Source of the DNA: Ochotona curzoniae
Taxonomy: Eukaryota > Chordata > Mammalia > Lagomorpha > Ochotonidae
Length of the DNA: 64,000 bases
NCBI RefSeq assembly: GCF_017591425.1
Contig: NW_024465665.1
Span: 87,740 to 151,739, forward strand
Direction: 5' to 3'
Under the pieces are notes generated by a model. The model worked only from the letters and a program-made list of their open reading frames with translations, searched no databases and was not told the origin of the DNA. The position numbers and the translations under genes were made by a program. Positions 11,695 through 21,450 of the stretch are shown here, one piece after another (positions within the stretch are counted from its first letter, which is position 1; each line of letters begins with the position of its first letter).

Positions 11695-12012
11695 AAAAGA
11701 TTTATTTTTCTCTGTTTTAAAAGTAGATGATATACAGAGAGAAAGAGATACAGAGAAAAAGTTGTTTCCTGGTTCATTCCCCAAGTGGCTGCAATGGCTG
11801 GAGCAGAGCCTATCTGAAGCTGGGAGCTTTCTCCAGGTTTCAAACTTGGGTGCAGGGTCCCAAGATTTTGGGCCATTCTTCACTGCTTTCCCAGGCCACA
11901 TGCAGGGAGACTGATAGGAAGAGGAACAACCAGGACATGAACCAGTGCCCATATGGGATCCAAGGCATACAAGGTGAGGATTTACCCACAAAGCTATCAC
12001 TGTGGGTCCAAG
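11695..12012 (-). mobile_element. C-type SINE, minus orientation
   Basis: On plus it begins with the T-rich tail complement (TTAAAAGATTTATTTTTC), then ATACAGAGAGAAAGAGATACAG, TTCATTCCCCAAGTGGCTGCAATGG, GGGTCCCAAGATTTTGGGCC and the tRNA-like head near AGGTGAGGATTTACCCAC. Old, with many substitutions. Confidence 0.82.
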
Positions 12013-13225
12013 GCACAATACTCTTACAACATCAAAAACACAGATGATGAGACTGACCTCAGGAACTAGATATTTGAGATGCAATTTATTGAGGATCTGT
12101 CCTCTCCACCATATTCCCACCCCCCTAGCTCTGGCACTGCTAGAACTACCTAATGGACACTGACTGTGTCTCAAAATGCACATCTCTGGCCGACAGAATC
12201 TACACATGTTTGATTCCCTATATTCACCCCTCTCAAATTACAGCAGTGCAGCATTCAGTCTGGTTATCTGATCTGTTTCTTGGGGAACTGCTGCAACTTC
12301 ACCTATCCAGGAAACACCACAGTCAGTCACAAGAGCACCCCTTCTGGGGAGTCTGCCCAGTTCAGTCACCAATAGCATGCCCTGACCACACACCACAGGC
12401 AAGTCAGTCTAACGTGGCATAAATTTGGAAATCTATAGCAAACCTGGAAGACACAGCAAGCAACACCTGGGAATTAGGGTCACCATGCCACCCTATTGCA
12501 CTAGGGCTAAGGACAATACTGATCTTGCTGCTCTCTGCATGTGTAGCTGAGGCTGCCCCAGTAGACTGGAGCTGGCCACTAAAAGTTGCTCTGGCTGTGT
12601 TCTATATAAGAACAGTGGATCTATTGGAAGCCTTTTGTCTCTTTTAATTGTGTCATGCTAAAGTCCATGGTGCTTGATCAAGTTACTTTCCCAGACATGT
12701 TTTTGAGCTACTCCACAAAAGCCTTATGAATGCTATTGCCTTGGCAACTTTAGGACCAGCCAGCTTCAGGACCAGCTCACCATCAAACTCACTTTGGATA
12801 GGCATGTACTCAATGCCAACACAAACTAATCAGAAACTGCTGGATTTCATGACCCTTGCAATACATTGGAGCCACTATGGATTTCTCCATAGCCCTCTTA
12901 CTGACACAGGCATCTGTTGAGAGCTCCTGATGGCCCCAGTACCCTTCTGTGGAGATTTCTCCTGTTCTATCCAGGTCTACCAGTCTGAGCTCCAATCATA
13001 CCACTATGGCCTGCTCACACAGTGTCTTCTGCATTGTGACAGAAATTTCATTTTTTCAGATAGTCTACTCCTGAGTAACAGGGTCGTGTGACCCTCCTTG
13101 CCTAACAGCACACAAAGATAAACATACTCCATTTCCTATTCCCCTCATCACTGGTCTGGTTGCCACCAGGGCCATTCTGAGACCATGGGCAGAGGTCGGT
13201 CTCATGCTGAGTCCAGAGTTTCCAC
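12013..13225. other. Unrecognised DNA downstream of the truncated provirus
   Basis: The region directly past the RT remnant (in proviral orientation) shows neither the YMDD part of RT nor integrase, env or a second LTR that I can detect. A TATA-like TATATAAGAAC sits near 12605 and TTTATTGAGG near 12078, without a convincing LTR around them. Confidence 0.3.
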
Positions 13226-13759
13226 TCAACAAATTGGAAACTGCTGTCTTACAGGACAGAGGGCTTGAGCGACATACAATTGACACATAGTGGGGCTGTT
13301 CATCATACCTTGAGGGAGGACCAACCACTGATACCTAGTATCAGGGCCTTGATGATTAATGGAAGGCAGGGTGAAGGCAAAATGTTCTGAATCTGAGGGA
13401 TGTAGGGGAATAGAGAAAAAGCAATCCTTGATATCCACCACAATAAGATACCAATCCTGAGGCACTGCAGTGGCCAGGGGCACTCCGGGTTGAACTGTAC
13501 CCATGGGCTGCATAATGGCATTGATTGCTCTAAGATCATGAAGAAGGCGCCACTTCCCTGACTTCTTTTTTATGACAAAAATAGGGGTATTCCACAGGGA
13601 AACAGAATGTTTTATGTGCCCTAGGGCTAACTGTTCTGACACTAATTCTTTGGCAGCCATTAGTTTCTCATGGATGAGGGGCCACTGCAAGACCCACACC
13701 GGGGTAGATGTATTCCATTTAATCTTTAGTGGCTGTCGTTCGGCAGTGCCCCCTGGCAA
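13226..13759 (-). pseudogene. pol: Retroviral reverse transcriptase, N-terminal half
   Basis: An uninterrupted frame of 177 codons carries RT landmarks in order: WPLIHEKL and the [20 protein letters not shown] segment (finger region), the LHDLRAIN motif, a [14 protein letters not shown] block (motif A, with the first catalytic aspartate position) and [13 protein letters not shown] (motif B). The frame then ends at a stop about where a betaretrovirus would reach its YMDD box, which I do not find, so the catalytic centre is incomplete. Polymerase, RNase H and integrase activity are all absent. Confidence 0.9.
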
Positions 13760-13799
13760 AAACCCAGACCTGTCCTTCCTGGATGCTACCTAACAGGGA

Positions 13800-14522
13800 G
13801 AGAGTCCAATTGGCTTTGTTCGAACTTACCGAGGCCTTTGCCATCAAATCCCATGGAATGCATGATATTCCTTGCCTGAGTACTGCTTCTCTGATACACC
13901 TCATTGCTTAGGCAAAGTCCCATGCCACTCAATACCTCATGTCCCCACAAGGTTACCGGGATAGCACAGACATAGGGCTGGAAGGAGCCTTTATGCCCTC
14001 AGCATCTGTCCAGGAGAGGATGCTAGCACATTGTTGGGGTTGGTTGGCGGTACCCAGTCCTCTCAAGGTCTGACCCGACTGTTTCAAAGGCCACTGCTTG
14101 GGCCAATCAGACTGTCAAATAATGCTGACATAGGCACCAGTATCTAGCAGGCCTTCAAATGGAGCACTGCCTATAACAAGCATCACTAGGGGGCGATCTT
14201 GCAGAGACATGGATAAATTTACCAAGGCATCTCTGGTGGAGCCAAAACCCTTGTAGCCACAGGCAGCTCCACGGCTATGCCAATGTCCATGACAACTGGG
14301 TAACACTAAGAGCTGGGCAATATGCTCTCCCGGAACAATGACAGCTATGCCCTTTGGAGAAGAGATCATCACCTTAACAATACCGGTATAATCAGAATTG
14401 ATTACTCCCGGGTGCACTATGAGGCCCAGCATGATCTTAGAACTACGGCCTAATACCAATCCCACTGTGGGTCCATCTGGGAGTGGACCCCTAAAGTCAG
14501 TCTCCAAGGCTTGCGGTCCCAT
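13800..14522 (-). pseudogene. pro: Retroviral dUTPase-protease (pro), broken
   Basis: The frame 14522-14115 (135 codons) begins in the dUTPase domain. GPLPDGPTVGLVLGRSS and HPGVINSDYTGIVKVM correspond to trimeric-dUTPase motifs, followed by GEHIAQLLVLP. It continues into an aspartic protease with the active-site triplet DTG at 14144-14136, within LLDTGAYVSII. The residue after GA is Y where retroviral proteases usually have D. A TGA at 14117-14115 then interrupts, and protease-like sequence (SDWPKQWPL, LRGLG) continues past it. The dUTPase normally limits uracil in viral DNA and the protease matures Gag-Pol; this copy is inactive. Confidence 0.85.
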
Positions 14523-14530
14523 TTCTGGTG

Positions 14531-14840
14531 TTAATACCAGGTGGGAGGTGGAGCAGAGGTCCAGTCCTGCACTTCCTGGGGTGGTACGGTGAATTGTCTG
14601 CTTGGCGCCTCTTGCTCCTGGTGCACCTCATACACCCTGTGGGGGCCCCGAGGTGCTGGGCCCCTCTGCCCATTTTTTGGCCTAGCTCCGGGGAATGGTT
14701 GGCCTGAAATGTCTCTCTCTGATTGGCATTCATTGGCCCAATGGTTCCCTTTACCACAACCAGGGCACAATTTTGGGTGGGGGGGCTGATGGGGTCCCTG
14801 GTTGCCTGCAGTCCTTTTTAAAATGACCAGGCTTGCCCTC
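14531..14840 (-). pseudogene. gag: Gag nucleocapsid segment
   Basis: A CCHC zinc knuckle is complete at 14767-14726 ([14 protein letters not shown], spacing C-x2-C-x4-H-x4-C). Upstream in a different frame, [10 protein letters not shown] preserves the His and last Cys of a first knuckle whose leading Cys pair is lost. A proline- and glutamine-rich tail follows. Frame changes separate this block from the capsid. The domain binds and packages viral RNA in intact relatives. Confidence 0.82.
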
Positions 14841-15743
14841 TGGATCCTCTCTCCTGGCGTGTAGCACTCAAAATCACTTTGGCCTGCTCTTTAGCCTGGA
14901 TGACACCAGCAGTAATCTGATCATGCACATCCTGACATATTTTTATCCACATATCTAGATCCTTGTGTTTCCAGTGGTGGATGGCTTCCCTACACCATTT
15001 ATTCGCATTCTCATAGGCTAGCTGCTTTATCAAAGGCATGGCTTGCTCCACATCTTGGAACAATTTCCCTGCCACCTCCATTAAGCGGCTAACAAAATCT
15101 GCATAAGGCTCATTGGGTCCCTGAGTGACCTTAGAAATGGAAAATTGTGTGTCCCCTTTGCTTTGCAGGGCTTTCCAGGCATTTTTTCCTATGGTGGCTA
15201 TTTGGGCATACACCGGCTCAGGATAATCAATTTGGTTGCTTGGCCCGCACGAGAACCCTCTCCCAAGAGCATATCCATATTCCATGCCAGATTCCTGGCT
15301 CGGGCATTTCGCTGAGCTGTGTCAGTCGCAAGCTCATGACAAGCAGCTCTCCAGACTAGATACTGTCCAGGAGAGAGACAGGCATGGGCCACATTCTTCC
15401 AATCATCCAGTGTTAAGGCGCTATTAGCGAGCTGCTCCAGTGTAGCCAATGTGAATGGAGCATGTACACCATAGGCATCGACTGTACTTTTCAGGTCCTT
15501 CAATAACTTAAAATCCACAGGGGCCCATGAACGAACTGCAGGATTCTGCGTCCAGTCCTCCAATACTGGAAACACCTGCCCCGGAGCACACAGTTCCTTC
15601 CAGGAGTAGGGTTCTGGATAGTAGTGATGCTCCCATCTACCATCCTCCCAGGGCGGGGCTGTAGGAGCCAAAGGCGGATCACGCAAGGGATGTCTAGGCA
15701 ACCAGGAAGACATCTTAGACCGACCCACGGATGCCCTTTCCAT
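14818..15743 (-). pseudogene. gag: Gag capsid (p27-like), frameshifted
   Basis: The upstream frame (15743-15198) holds the capsid N-terminal domain (APVDFKLLKDLKSTVDAYG, FTLATLEQLA, LTLDDWKNVAHACLSPGQY). Homology moves to another frame (ending 14818) at about 15245-15235, giving the C-terminal domain with the major homology region QGPNEPYADFVSRLMEVAG. The two frames are consistent with a single small indel. Capsid forms the viral core shell in intact viruses; here the frame is broken. Confidence 0.87.
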
Positions 15744-15827
15744 CTTGTCTACTAGCTCATCTAAGTCACTTCCGGAGGCTCCTTCCTTGCCCTCTGAACC
15801 TGACTCTTCTGAATCACTAGCCGCCCC

Positions 15828-16169
15828 TCATGAAGAAGCTTCCTCTTGCATCTCCTGCAGTGCCAAGCATCCCTCCTCTAAAAGTTCCTTGAATTTTTCT
15901 GTCCTATCACTCAGACACTGTTTGATTAGTGTCCAGAAGCTAACTGTGCCCGGAGGCAATGGGCTCTTCTGCTCAGCCTGCATCAGGTCCCTCCCAAGAT
16001 GTTCCCACTTGGGTAGGGTGAGCAACCCCTCTTCCAGGAACCAGGGTGCTACCTCCGTCACCGTTTGCAAAAACAAAAGTATAGTTTTTGCTTTTACAGG
16101 AGCGCCATGTTTCTTTAAAATCTGTTGCAACAGGTGTTGCATCCGCGTGGTGGAGGACAAGTTCCCCAT
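15828..16169 (-). pseudogene. gag: Gag matrix domain, with in-frame stop
   Basis: The frame opens with MGNLSS, a myristoylation-type start (Gly at position 2), and runs 113 codons of matrix-like helical sequence (LLQQILKKHG, FLQTVTEVAPWF, WEHLGRDL). A TGA at 15830-15828 closes it, but the same frame continues past the stop through an acidic serine-rich linker (SDSEESGSEG) into the capsid. One nonsense change therefore separates matrix from capsid. The start is supported by its place about 160 bases past the primer-binding site. Confidence 0.85.
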
Positions 16170-16327
16170 GCTACACCACAGCTTAATCGGCGCTAAACCG
16201 CTATCCTGATTGTCGCTTTACCATGAGCCTTATTGTCGCTACCCTGCGAACCTTTCGTGCATGTACCTGCTCAGCGCGGCTTCCTGGGATACTGACCCAG
16301 CTGCTTACCTTTTCTTCTATGTTGTCT

Positions 16328-16345
16328 ATCCGAGTCACGGCACCA
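16328..16345 (-). promoter_or_regulatory. Primer-binding site matching tRNA-His
   Basis: On the minus strand TGGTGCCGTGACTCGGAT lies two bases past the LTR end. It is the exact complement of the 3' 18 bases of mammalian tRNA-His (including CCA) as I know that sequence. Betaretroviruses generally use tRNA-Lys, and IAP elements tRNA-Phe, so a His primer with this gag/pro is unusual. Confidence 0.8.
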
Positions 16346-16347
16346 GT

Positions 16348-16710
16348 TGCGGAGTTCTTCCCTCTTCAGCCCGCTGAAAGGACACTCCACACTCAGGAAC
16401 ACGGTGCTCAGCGTTTATTTCTACGGCGCACTTCTCCTTCTCTTGTACTTCTCCTTCTCTCGTACTTCTCCTTCTCCCCACAGGAAGGTAGAGCACAGGC
16501 CTATATACCCAGCATAAACCAATCCGCATAAAGGTCATTCCAACATACACAGCTCACACCAATTCTCAAACAGCTCATGCGCTGTTCATGTGCACAGCAC
16601 GCCTTTTACAGCCAATGGGAAGAGACTTCCTCAAACCGGTATACAACTGGTGGTGTTTTGGCACAGCACAGGGTGCCATCTTGGAGCTAAGCGGAAGGAA
16701 GCTCCCGACA
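16348..16710 (-). repeat. 5' LTR of the tRNA-His provirus
   Basis: A 363-base LTR, TGTCGGGAGC...CCGCA on the minus strand. U3 holds CCAAT-like sequence (CCCATTGGCTG) and a TATA box (GGTATATAGGCC, about 16500). R/U5 holds three tandem copies of an 18-base GAGAAGGAGAAGTAC-type repeat (about 16428-16482) and AATAAA (about 16415). The flanking bases AAGTGG (16711-16716) would be the left target duplication, but the other end is missing, so this cannot be tested here. Confidence 0.85.
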
Positions 16711-19264
16711 AAGTGGCATAGGTCATTGTGTCAGTTTAGGCTCTTGGAAACCCAAATATTTGACCAAATACTGCTCTAAGTTCATTTGGGTGAGTGTTTC
16801 TGGAGGAGACAAACACTTGAGTGAGCGAGCAGTTCCATCAAATGACTCCCAAATGTGGCTGGGCTTCACCCAGTCGGTTGAAGACCTGAATAAGTTGTGA
16901 AGGGTGAGTGGGAGGGAATTTCTGCTGACTGGACAATTGCTTCCTGCCCTCAGACTGGAACTTACGCCAACCAGCCTGATTAGTCTCCACCCAGAAAACT
17001 GCAGATCAAGTGTCTTCTCAGACTCTGTAGCTGTGTGATCCAAGTCTTAACAGATTATTATGAGATGATAGCTAGCTAGATCAATGGATAGATATCAATA
17101 AGTGACACAGATGATGGACAAATTGAAAGCGAGATGACAGGTAGATGGATAGAAGGTGGACACAGAGACAGCTGGAGAGATGACATAATGGATACTCTTG
17201 TTTCGACCTCTGTGCTATTGCAACACTGCAAGGAATTTCAGCAGCCAGGAGGAGCACAAGAGACAAGAAGAATGCCTCGCCAACACCTGGAGTTCAACCT
17301 GTTGGAGCTGACTCCAGATTTGTGAGAGAATATGTGTGTGGATGCTTATCACAGAATCTGAAGTAAATGAACAGAATAGAAACGACTGTAAAAGGAGCAG
17401 CCAGCATTTGCTGGAGGGACAGCAAAATCCCGGGCAGATCCTGAACACCAAGATGCCTTCAGATATCTGCTAGAGGGGCAGGCCACGTGGAAGGTTGGAT
17501 CTACATGTGTGAGACCTGCAGCACAATACGGGCATATATTAACTGTTCCACCGTTCTCAGAACTGGGAAGCCACGGGGCAGGGGGCAGGCAGTGAAGCAA
17601 GAAGATAAATAGAGCTGAACAAATGGGTGTCCTGGGAGCCACTCAGCACTGAGAGATGGGATGGAAAGATGGCCCAAGAAAGAAACCAGGAGAACACGGG
17701 ATTGTGGATGCCAAGGTCGGGGTGAGGATGTTTGCATGACACCATACATGAGCCTGGAGAAGAACCAGTGGGAGCAGAACTTCAACTGAATAGTTGATGG
17801 GAAACAGAGACAGCCTGTGTGGGCCACTCGACCTAGAAATTTTGGAGGAAAGTGTGTGTGGAGAGCAGGCACTTGCTGGGATATTGAGTCCTGAGAGTGT
17901 CCGTTCTTACTCTCAGGTGAAAACATTGTGTGGGGCGTTACGTGTGATTTTGAAAATGACCCAGTAGGAGGAATGCTAGGAAACATAGGTGAGCTTGGGA
18001 TTGGCTGCTGAAAGGTGTGGAGGCAGAGGGCAGGAGAATGAAGGCAACACCGCAAGACCCTGGCTGTAGTTCATGATGCCTTGAGAACATTTTTAAGGGC
18101 CTGGTGTATTTAAGATCAATGACATGTGGTTGTGTGAGCTGTGACTCAGGTGTCAGCAATCGCTGACAAACTGGCTCAGAAGTGCCATTAAATTGTTCAG
18201 AGCACACCTGGAAGGTGTGACCTTGGGTGAAAGGAGAATCAGGTTTGGGGGCCAACTCAGGGTTGACTAGGTCAGGGCATTTGGTGGGCATAAACCAGAG
18301 AGCTCTCAATTGTGACTTTTTCTTTGCAAACCTCAAGGCAAGCTCGGCTTCTACGTGTTGGATGGACATGAACTGTGAGTAGGAGGCAGCAGAGATCTGA
18401 AGGAGGTGAAGACAAGTGGCTTTGGTTGATGCTGAAGAGTGAACCAGAGAAGGAGCCCATGAGCAGAACTGTGGCACAGGTTCCGGAAAGGACTGTGCGT
18501 GAACAGCTGTCTCCGGCCATCCATTCCCAGAACCCACTTTTGTCAGACTCCGAACAGGCTCCATGAGCAAGACATTGTCTCCAAACTCCCAGATTCCAAT
18601 GGTTCTTTGGAGGAAGGAAAGGCCAGTGACAACAAGATTCAGGAGGAAGGGTGGGTCGCTAACCCCCGGGGGTACAGAAGGGGTCTCCTGGGGACGCAGC
18701 AGGTCTCTGAGGTGGGCGCCTTGTTCCCCATGCACCATATGCGCAGGCATGGGGAAGCGCCCAAATCTTGTTTCTGGGGATAGCTAGCACAGCCTGTGAA
18801 AGTGGGGCGTCAGCAGCACGGTGTCGTGTGGGTTCTGCCACAGGGCAATGTTGTGGGGGCATCTGGCAGGGCTGCAATCCTGAGATCAACTTAGATCTTC
18901 ACCTGGTTTGTCCCTATGATTTGTCCATGAGATGTTCACAATGCGGCCACTAGGTGGCAGGATTGACGTTTGCTAAATTGCTGCCTGGGTCATACTTGTT
19001 GTCTAAGAACTCACTTGTCAAAGCTTAGTGCACAGACTTGCAGGCAGGCATGTAAATTTCCTGGGCCAGCGTTGTCCTCAAGCCACAATAGTGAGTATAT
19101 CATGTTAGGTCAATTACTTTACTTCTGCAGCACTTGAAATATGGCTTGTGTGACTAAGAAACTGTATACTGGCTTTTGCTTCATTTTAATCCATTTAAGT
19201 GAACAACTAGATACTCGGTTCATTTATCGGAAAGCTTTCAAACATTCCTGTCACAACTTGAGTC
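16711..19264. other. Mostly unrecognised DNA with a decayed GATA-type microsatellite
   Basis: About 16720-17050 reads like an ancient interspersed repeat (GGGCTTCACCCAGTCGGTTGAA, CTGCAGATCAAGTGTCTTCTC). About 17066-17170 holds scattered GATA/GATGGATA words from a decayed tetranucleotide repeat. The rest has no family I recognise. It includes the window's longest frame (270 codons, minus, 18750-17938), which shows no domain, signal or membrane segment and overlaps other frames, so I do not call it a gene. Confidence 0.35.
18945..18960 (+). promoter_or_regulatory. CTCF-like motif
   Basis: GGCCACTAGGTGGCAG is close to the CTCF core consensus (CCACNAGRKGGCRS). Motif match only; many such sites are unoccupied, and lagomorph repeats can carry them. 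CTCF would act as an insulator or loop anchor. Confidence 0.4.
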
Positions 19265-20040
19265 TGTTGGTATTGACTTTTGTAGCGAGGTAGGCAGCTG
19301 GTTCAGGGCCACAGGCCTGAAAGCCACTTTCCCACTACCACCTAGGTGTCCCGTCCTGCCCACCGGGGATGCTCACCTATCATCACTTGGGACCTGAGAG
19401 GGTCAGTATTGCATTGTTATGTAACCACTCCCCTCACAAGCCTCTATTATAGAGGCTTATGATAAGGAGGGGCTCGCTCTCTAGGTCATGTGCCTCCCTT
19501 GCTCTGGCATTCCAACTCTTGGCCTCCCCAATACCAGCTTGCTCTCTGGCTTCCCATAGACAGACTCTGAGGCCAGGTATTCCCTGAACATGGCCCCTGT
19601 GTGTCAGTATTCCTCACTCCCTGTTCACTGCTTGGATGGGACAGTGAAGCTGTTAATGCTAAGATGCTTTGTATTTCTAATGTGTATACTACGGGGAGTT
19701 CCAGGAGAGGTGAGGCCTGGCAGTAGTGGAATGTGGGCAGAGAAGCCAGGGAAAGGTGAATGTCTGCTGCTTTGTAAATGTGTCCAGGTCACTTGTTGCA
19801 TGTCTCTTAGGATAACTTGTTGGGGAAGCTGGGGAAGTTGAACATCTCCAGCTAAATGGATGGACTTGTGGGTAATGACCATTTGTTCCTCTTGGGGTTA
19901 CCATTAATTTGGATTGCTGTATGGACTTGTGATTTGCTATTTCCAGTGGGCCCTGTTATCACCAAGCTTGGTTAATAAAAACTGCTTAATGAAACTTAGA
20001 TATGTCTGGTGAGATCTTGCTTGCGTCCCGCAGCACTTTC
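19265..20040 (+). repeat. LTR-like interspersed repeat
   Basis: The first 400 bases match, in inverted orientation, 31139-31515. Shared words include CAGACTCTGA, GAGCATGGCCCCTGT/GAACATGGCCCCTGT and TCACTGCTTG. The 3' end has AATAAA (about 19975) and a CCCGCAGCA-type ending, suggesting an LTR. No target duplication or internal retroviral region was found, so the class is open. Confidence 0.45.
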
Positions 20041-20567
20041 GGCTGTAAATTAGATGCAATTTAAAGGAATACCCAGGATCTCTGATGAAAACATGATGCT
20101 GTAATGGAGATGTGCTGTAGATGCAGGAGAACCTTGGAGTCTGAACGCATGGAATAAAGCTTGGAAGGCAAATAGCTCATGAGTATTGTAAACAGTGACA
20201 TGGATTTGTTTAGTGATATGGGTTTTAAATTGTTTGAAATACCATTTGACAGATTCAGGTACATCAACTATTAAAATTAATTCATTTCACCTCTTTTTTT
20301 TTTGTTTTGTTTCACTTTGGAAGTGGTAAGTTGCTGTGTTATTTGTAGAAAGGAAACAAAACAAGCTAAGGGGCTGTTCTAGGACTACAGCACAATACAG
20401 CAGCAGATGTTCCAGCCCCAGCACTGGCCTCTGCCAGCTTTCCCCACTGGCCAGAGCCCTGGGACTGCCTCCCTGACCAGCCGCGTTCCTGTACCCTGCC
20501 TCCCCTGAGAGCTGTTTCTCTTCATACAGAGCCACACAAATCCCTGTGCAGTTAAGGTGGCAACAAT
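20041..20567. other. Unrecognised intergenic DNA
   Basis: No gene or family recognised between the LTR-like repeat and the target duplication of the next SINE. A short T-run lies at about 20294. Confidence 0.3.
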
Positions 20568-20944
20568 AACCTTTTGTTTTCTTTTTTTTTTTTTTATTTT
20601 TTTTTAAGATTTATTTTTTATTATTTTTTTCATTGGAAAGGCGGATATACAGAGAGGAGAGACAGAGAGGAAGATCTTCCGTCCGATGATTCACTCCCCA
20701 AGTGAGCGCAACGGGCCGATACTATGCCGATCCGAAGCCAGGAGCCTCTTCCGGGTCTCCCACGCGGGTACAGGGTCCCAAAGCTTTGGGCCATCCTCGA
20801 CTGCTTTCCCGGGCCACAGGCAGGGAGCTGGAAGGGAAGCGGGGCTGCCGGGATTAGAACCGGCGCCCATATGGGATCCCGGGCGTGCAAGGCGAGGACC
20901 TTAACCACTTGCGCCACCGCGCTAGGCCCAACCTTTTGTTTTCT
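20568..20944 (-). mobile_element. Young C-type SINE with 15-bp target duplication
   Basis: SINE body about 20583-20929, flanked by perfect copies of AACCTTTTGTTTTCT (20568-20582 and 20930-20944). Read on minus, box A-like TGGCGCAAGTGG (20916-20905) and box B-like GGTTCTAATCC (20861-20851) mark the Pol III promoter. The sequence is CpG-rich and nearly identical to the copy at 23840-24166. The long T-run on plus is its poly(A) tail. An L1-mediated, comparatively recent insertion. Confidence 0.95.
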
Positions 20945-21146
20945 ACACTCCCCCCCATTTCCTCATCCCTGTATCTTGTTGGCAGAGGAACGACCAATGA
21001 GGTTCCTTCCTGTTTACAAGGCAGAAGACCCTGCTCCAGCCCCTCAGCTTCCCAGCCCCTCCAGAAATTCCCTGTCATTCTTCTAGTGGTTGTTTTACTG
21101 TCTACTTCTCAGCAGTGGAAATAGTAAAAAACTTACTTTAGAAAAT

Positions 21147-21450
21147 GTTTTGCTTCTTTGGTGAACGGAAAGAGAAAGGAAGGGAGACAGAGTTCCCAAC
21201 CTCTGGTGCACTGCCCAAGTTCTCACAACGGCTGGGCCTGGGCTGAGACCAGAATCTCAATCACGTATTTCGCATGAATGACAGGGATCTGACTCCTGGA
21301 GCCTTCCACCACCAGCCCCCAGGGTATGTATTCCCAGGAAGCTGGCATCTGGCGCAGAGCCGAAGACCAAATTCGAGAGCTCTAATGTGGGATGTGGGTA
21401 CTTGAAGTGGAGTCTTGACTGCACCAAATGCCACATCCAGAACAAAGCAA
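21147..21450 (-). mobile_element. Old C-type SINE fragment
   Basis: On plus: AAAGAGAAAGGAAGGGAGACAG, then CACTGCCCAAGTTCTCACAACGGCTGGGC, and a head region near CTTGACTGCACCAAATGCC. It resembles the older rabbit-type C repeat rather than the young form. Strongly diverged. Confidence 0.55.

Larger units (their letters stand above)
13226..16710 (-). mobile_element. Betaretrovirus-like endogenous provirus, 3'-truncated
   Basis: Minus-strand order: 5' LTR (16710-16348), primer-binding site (16345-16328), gag (16169-about 14530), dUTPase-protease (about 14522-13800) and reverse transcriptase (about 13760-13230), where recognisable sequence ends. There is no polymerase YMDD box, RNase H, integrase, env or 3' LTR. 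Stops and frameshifts interrupt gag and pro. A dUTPase domain joined to the protease and a capsid of this type are hallmarks of beta-like (class II) retroviruses. It cannot produce proteins as it stands. Confidence 0.85.

Noticed and set aside
12590..12625. TATATAAG motif as a possible 3' LTR of the truncated provirus
   Set aside because: No similarity to the 16348-16710 LTR, no polypurine tract and no AATAAA at suitable spacing.
16328..16345. Possible tRNA-His gene
   Set aside because: Only the 18 bases complementary to the tRNA 3' end (with CCA) are present, directly beside an LTR; it is a primer-binding site, not a tRNA gene.
17938..18750. Longest open frame in the window (270 codons, minus strand)
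   Set aside because: No recognisable domain, signal peptide or membrane span; it overlaps frames on the other strand and lacks neighbouring exons or promoter. In 64 kb of GC-moderate DNA such a frame can arise by chance.
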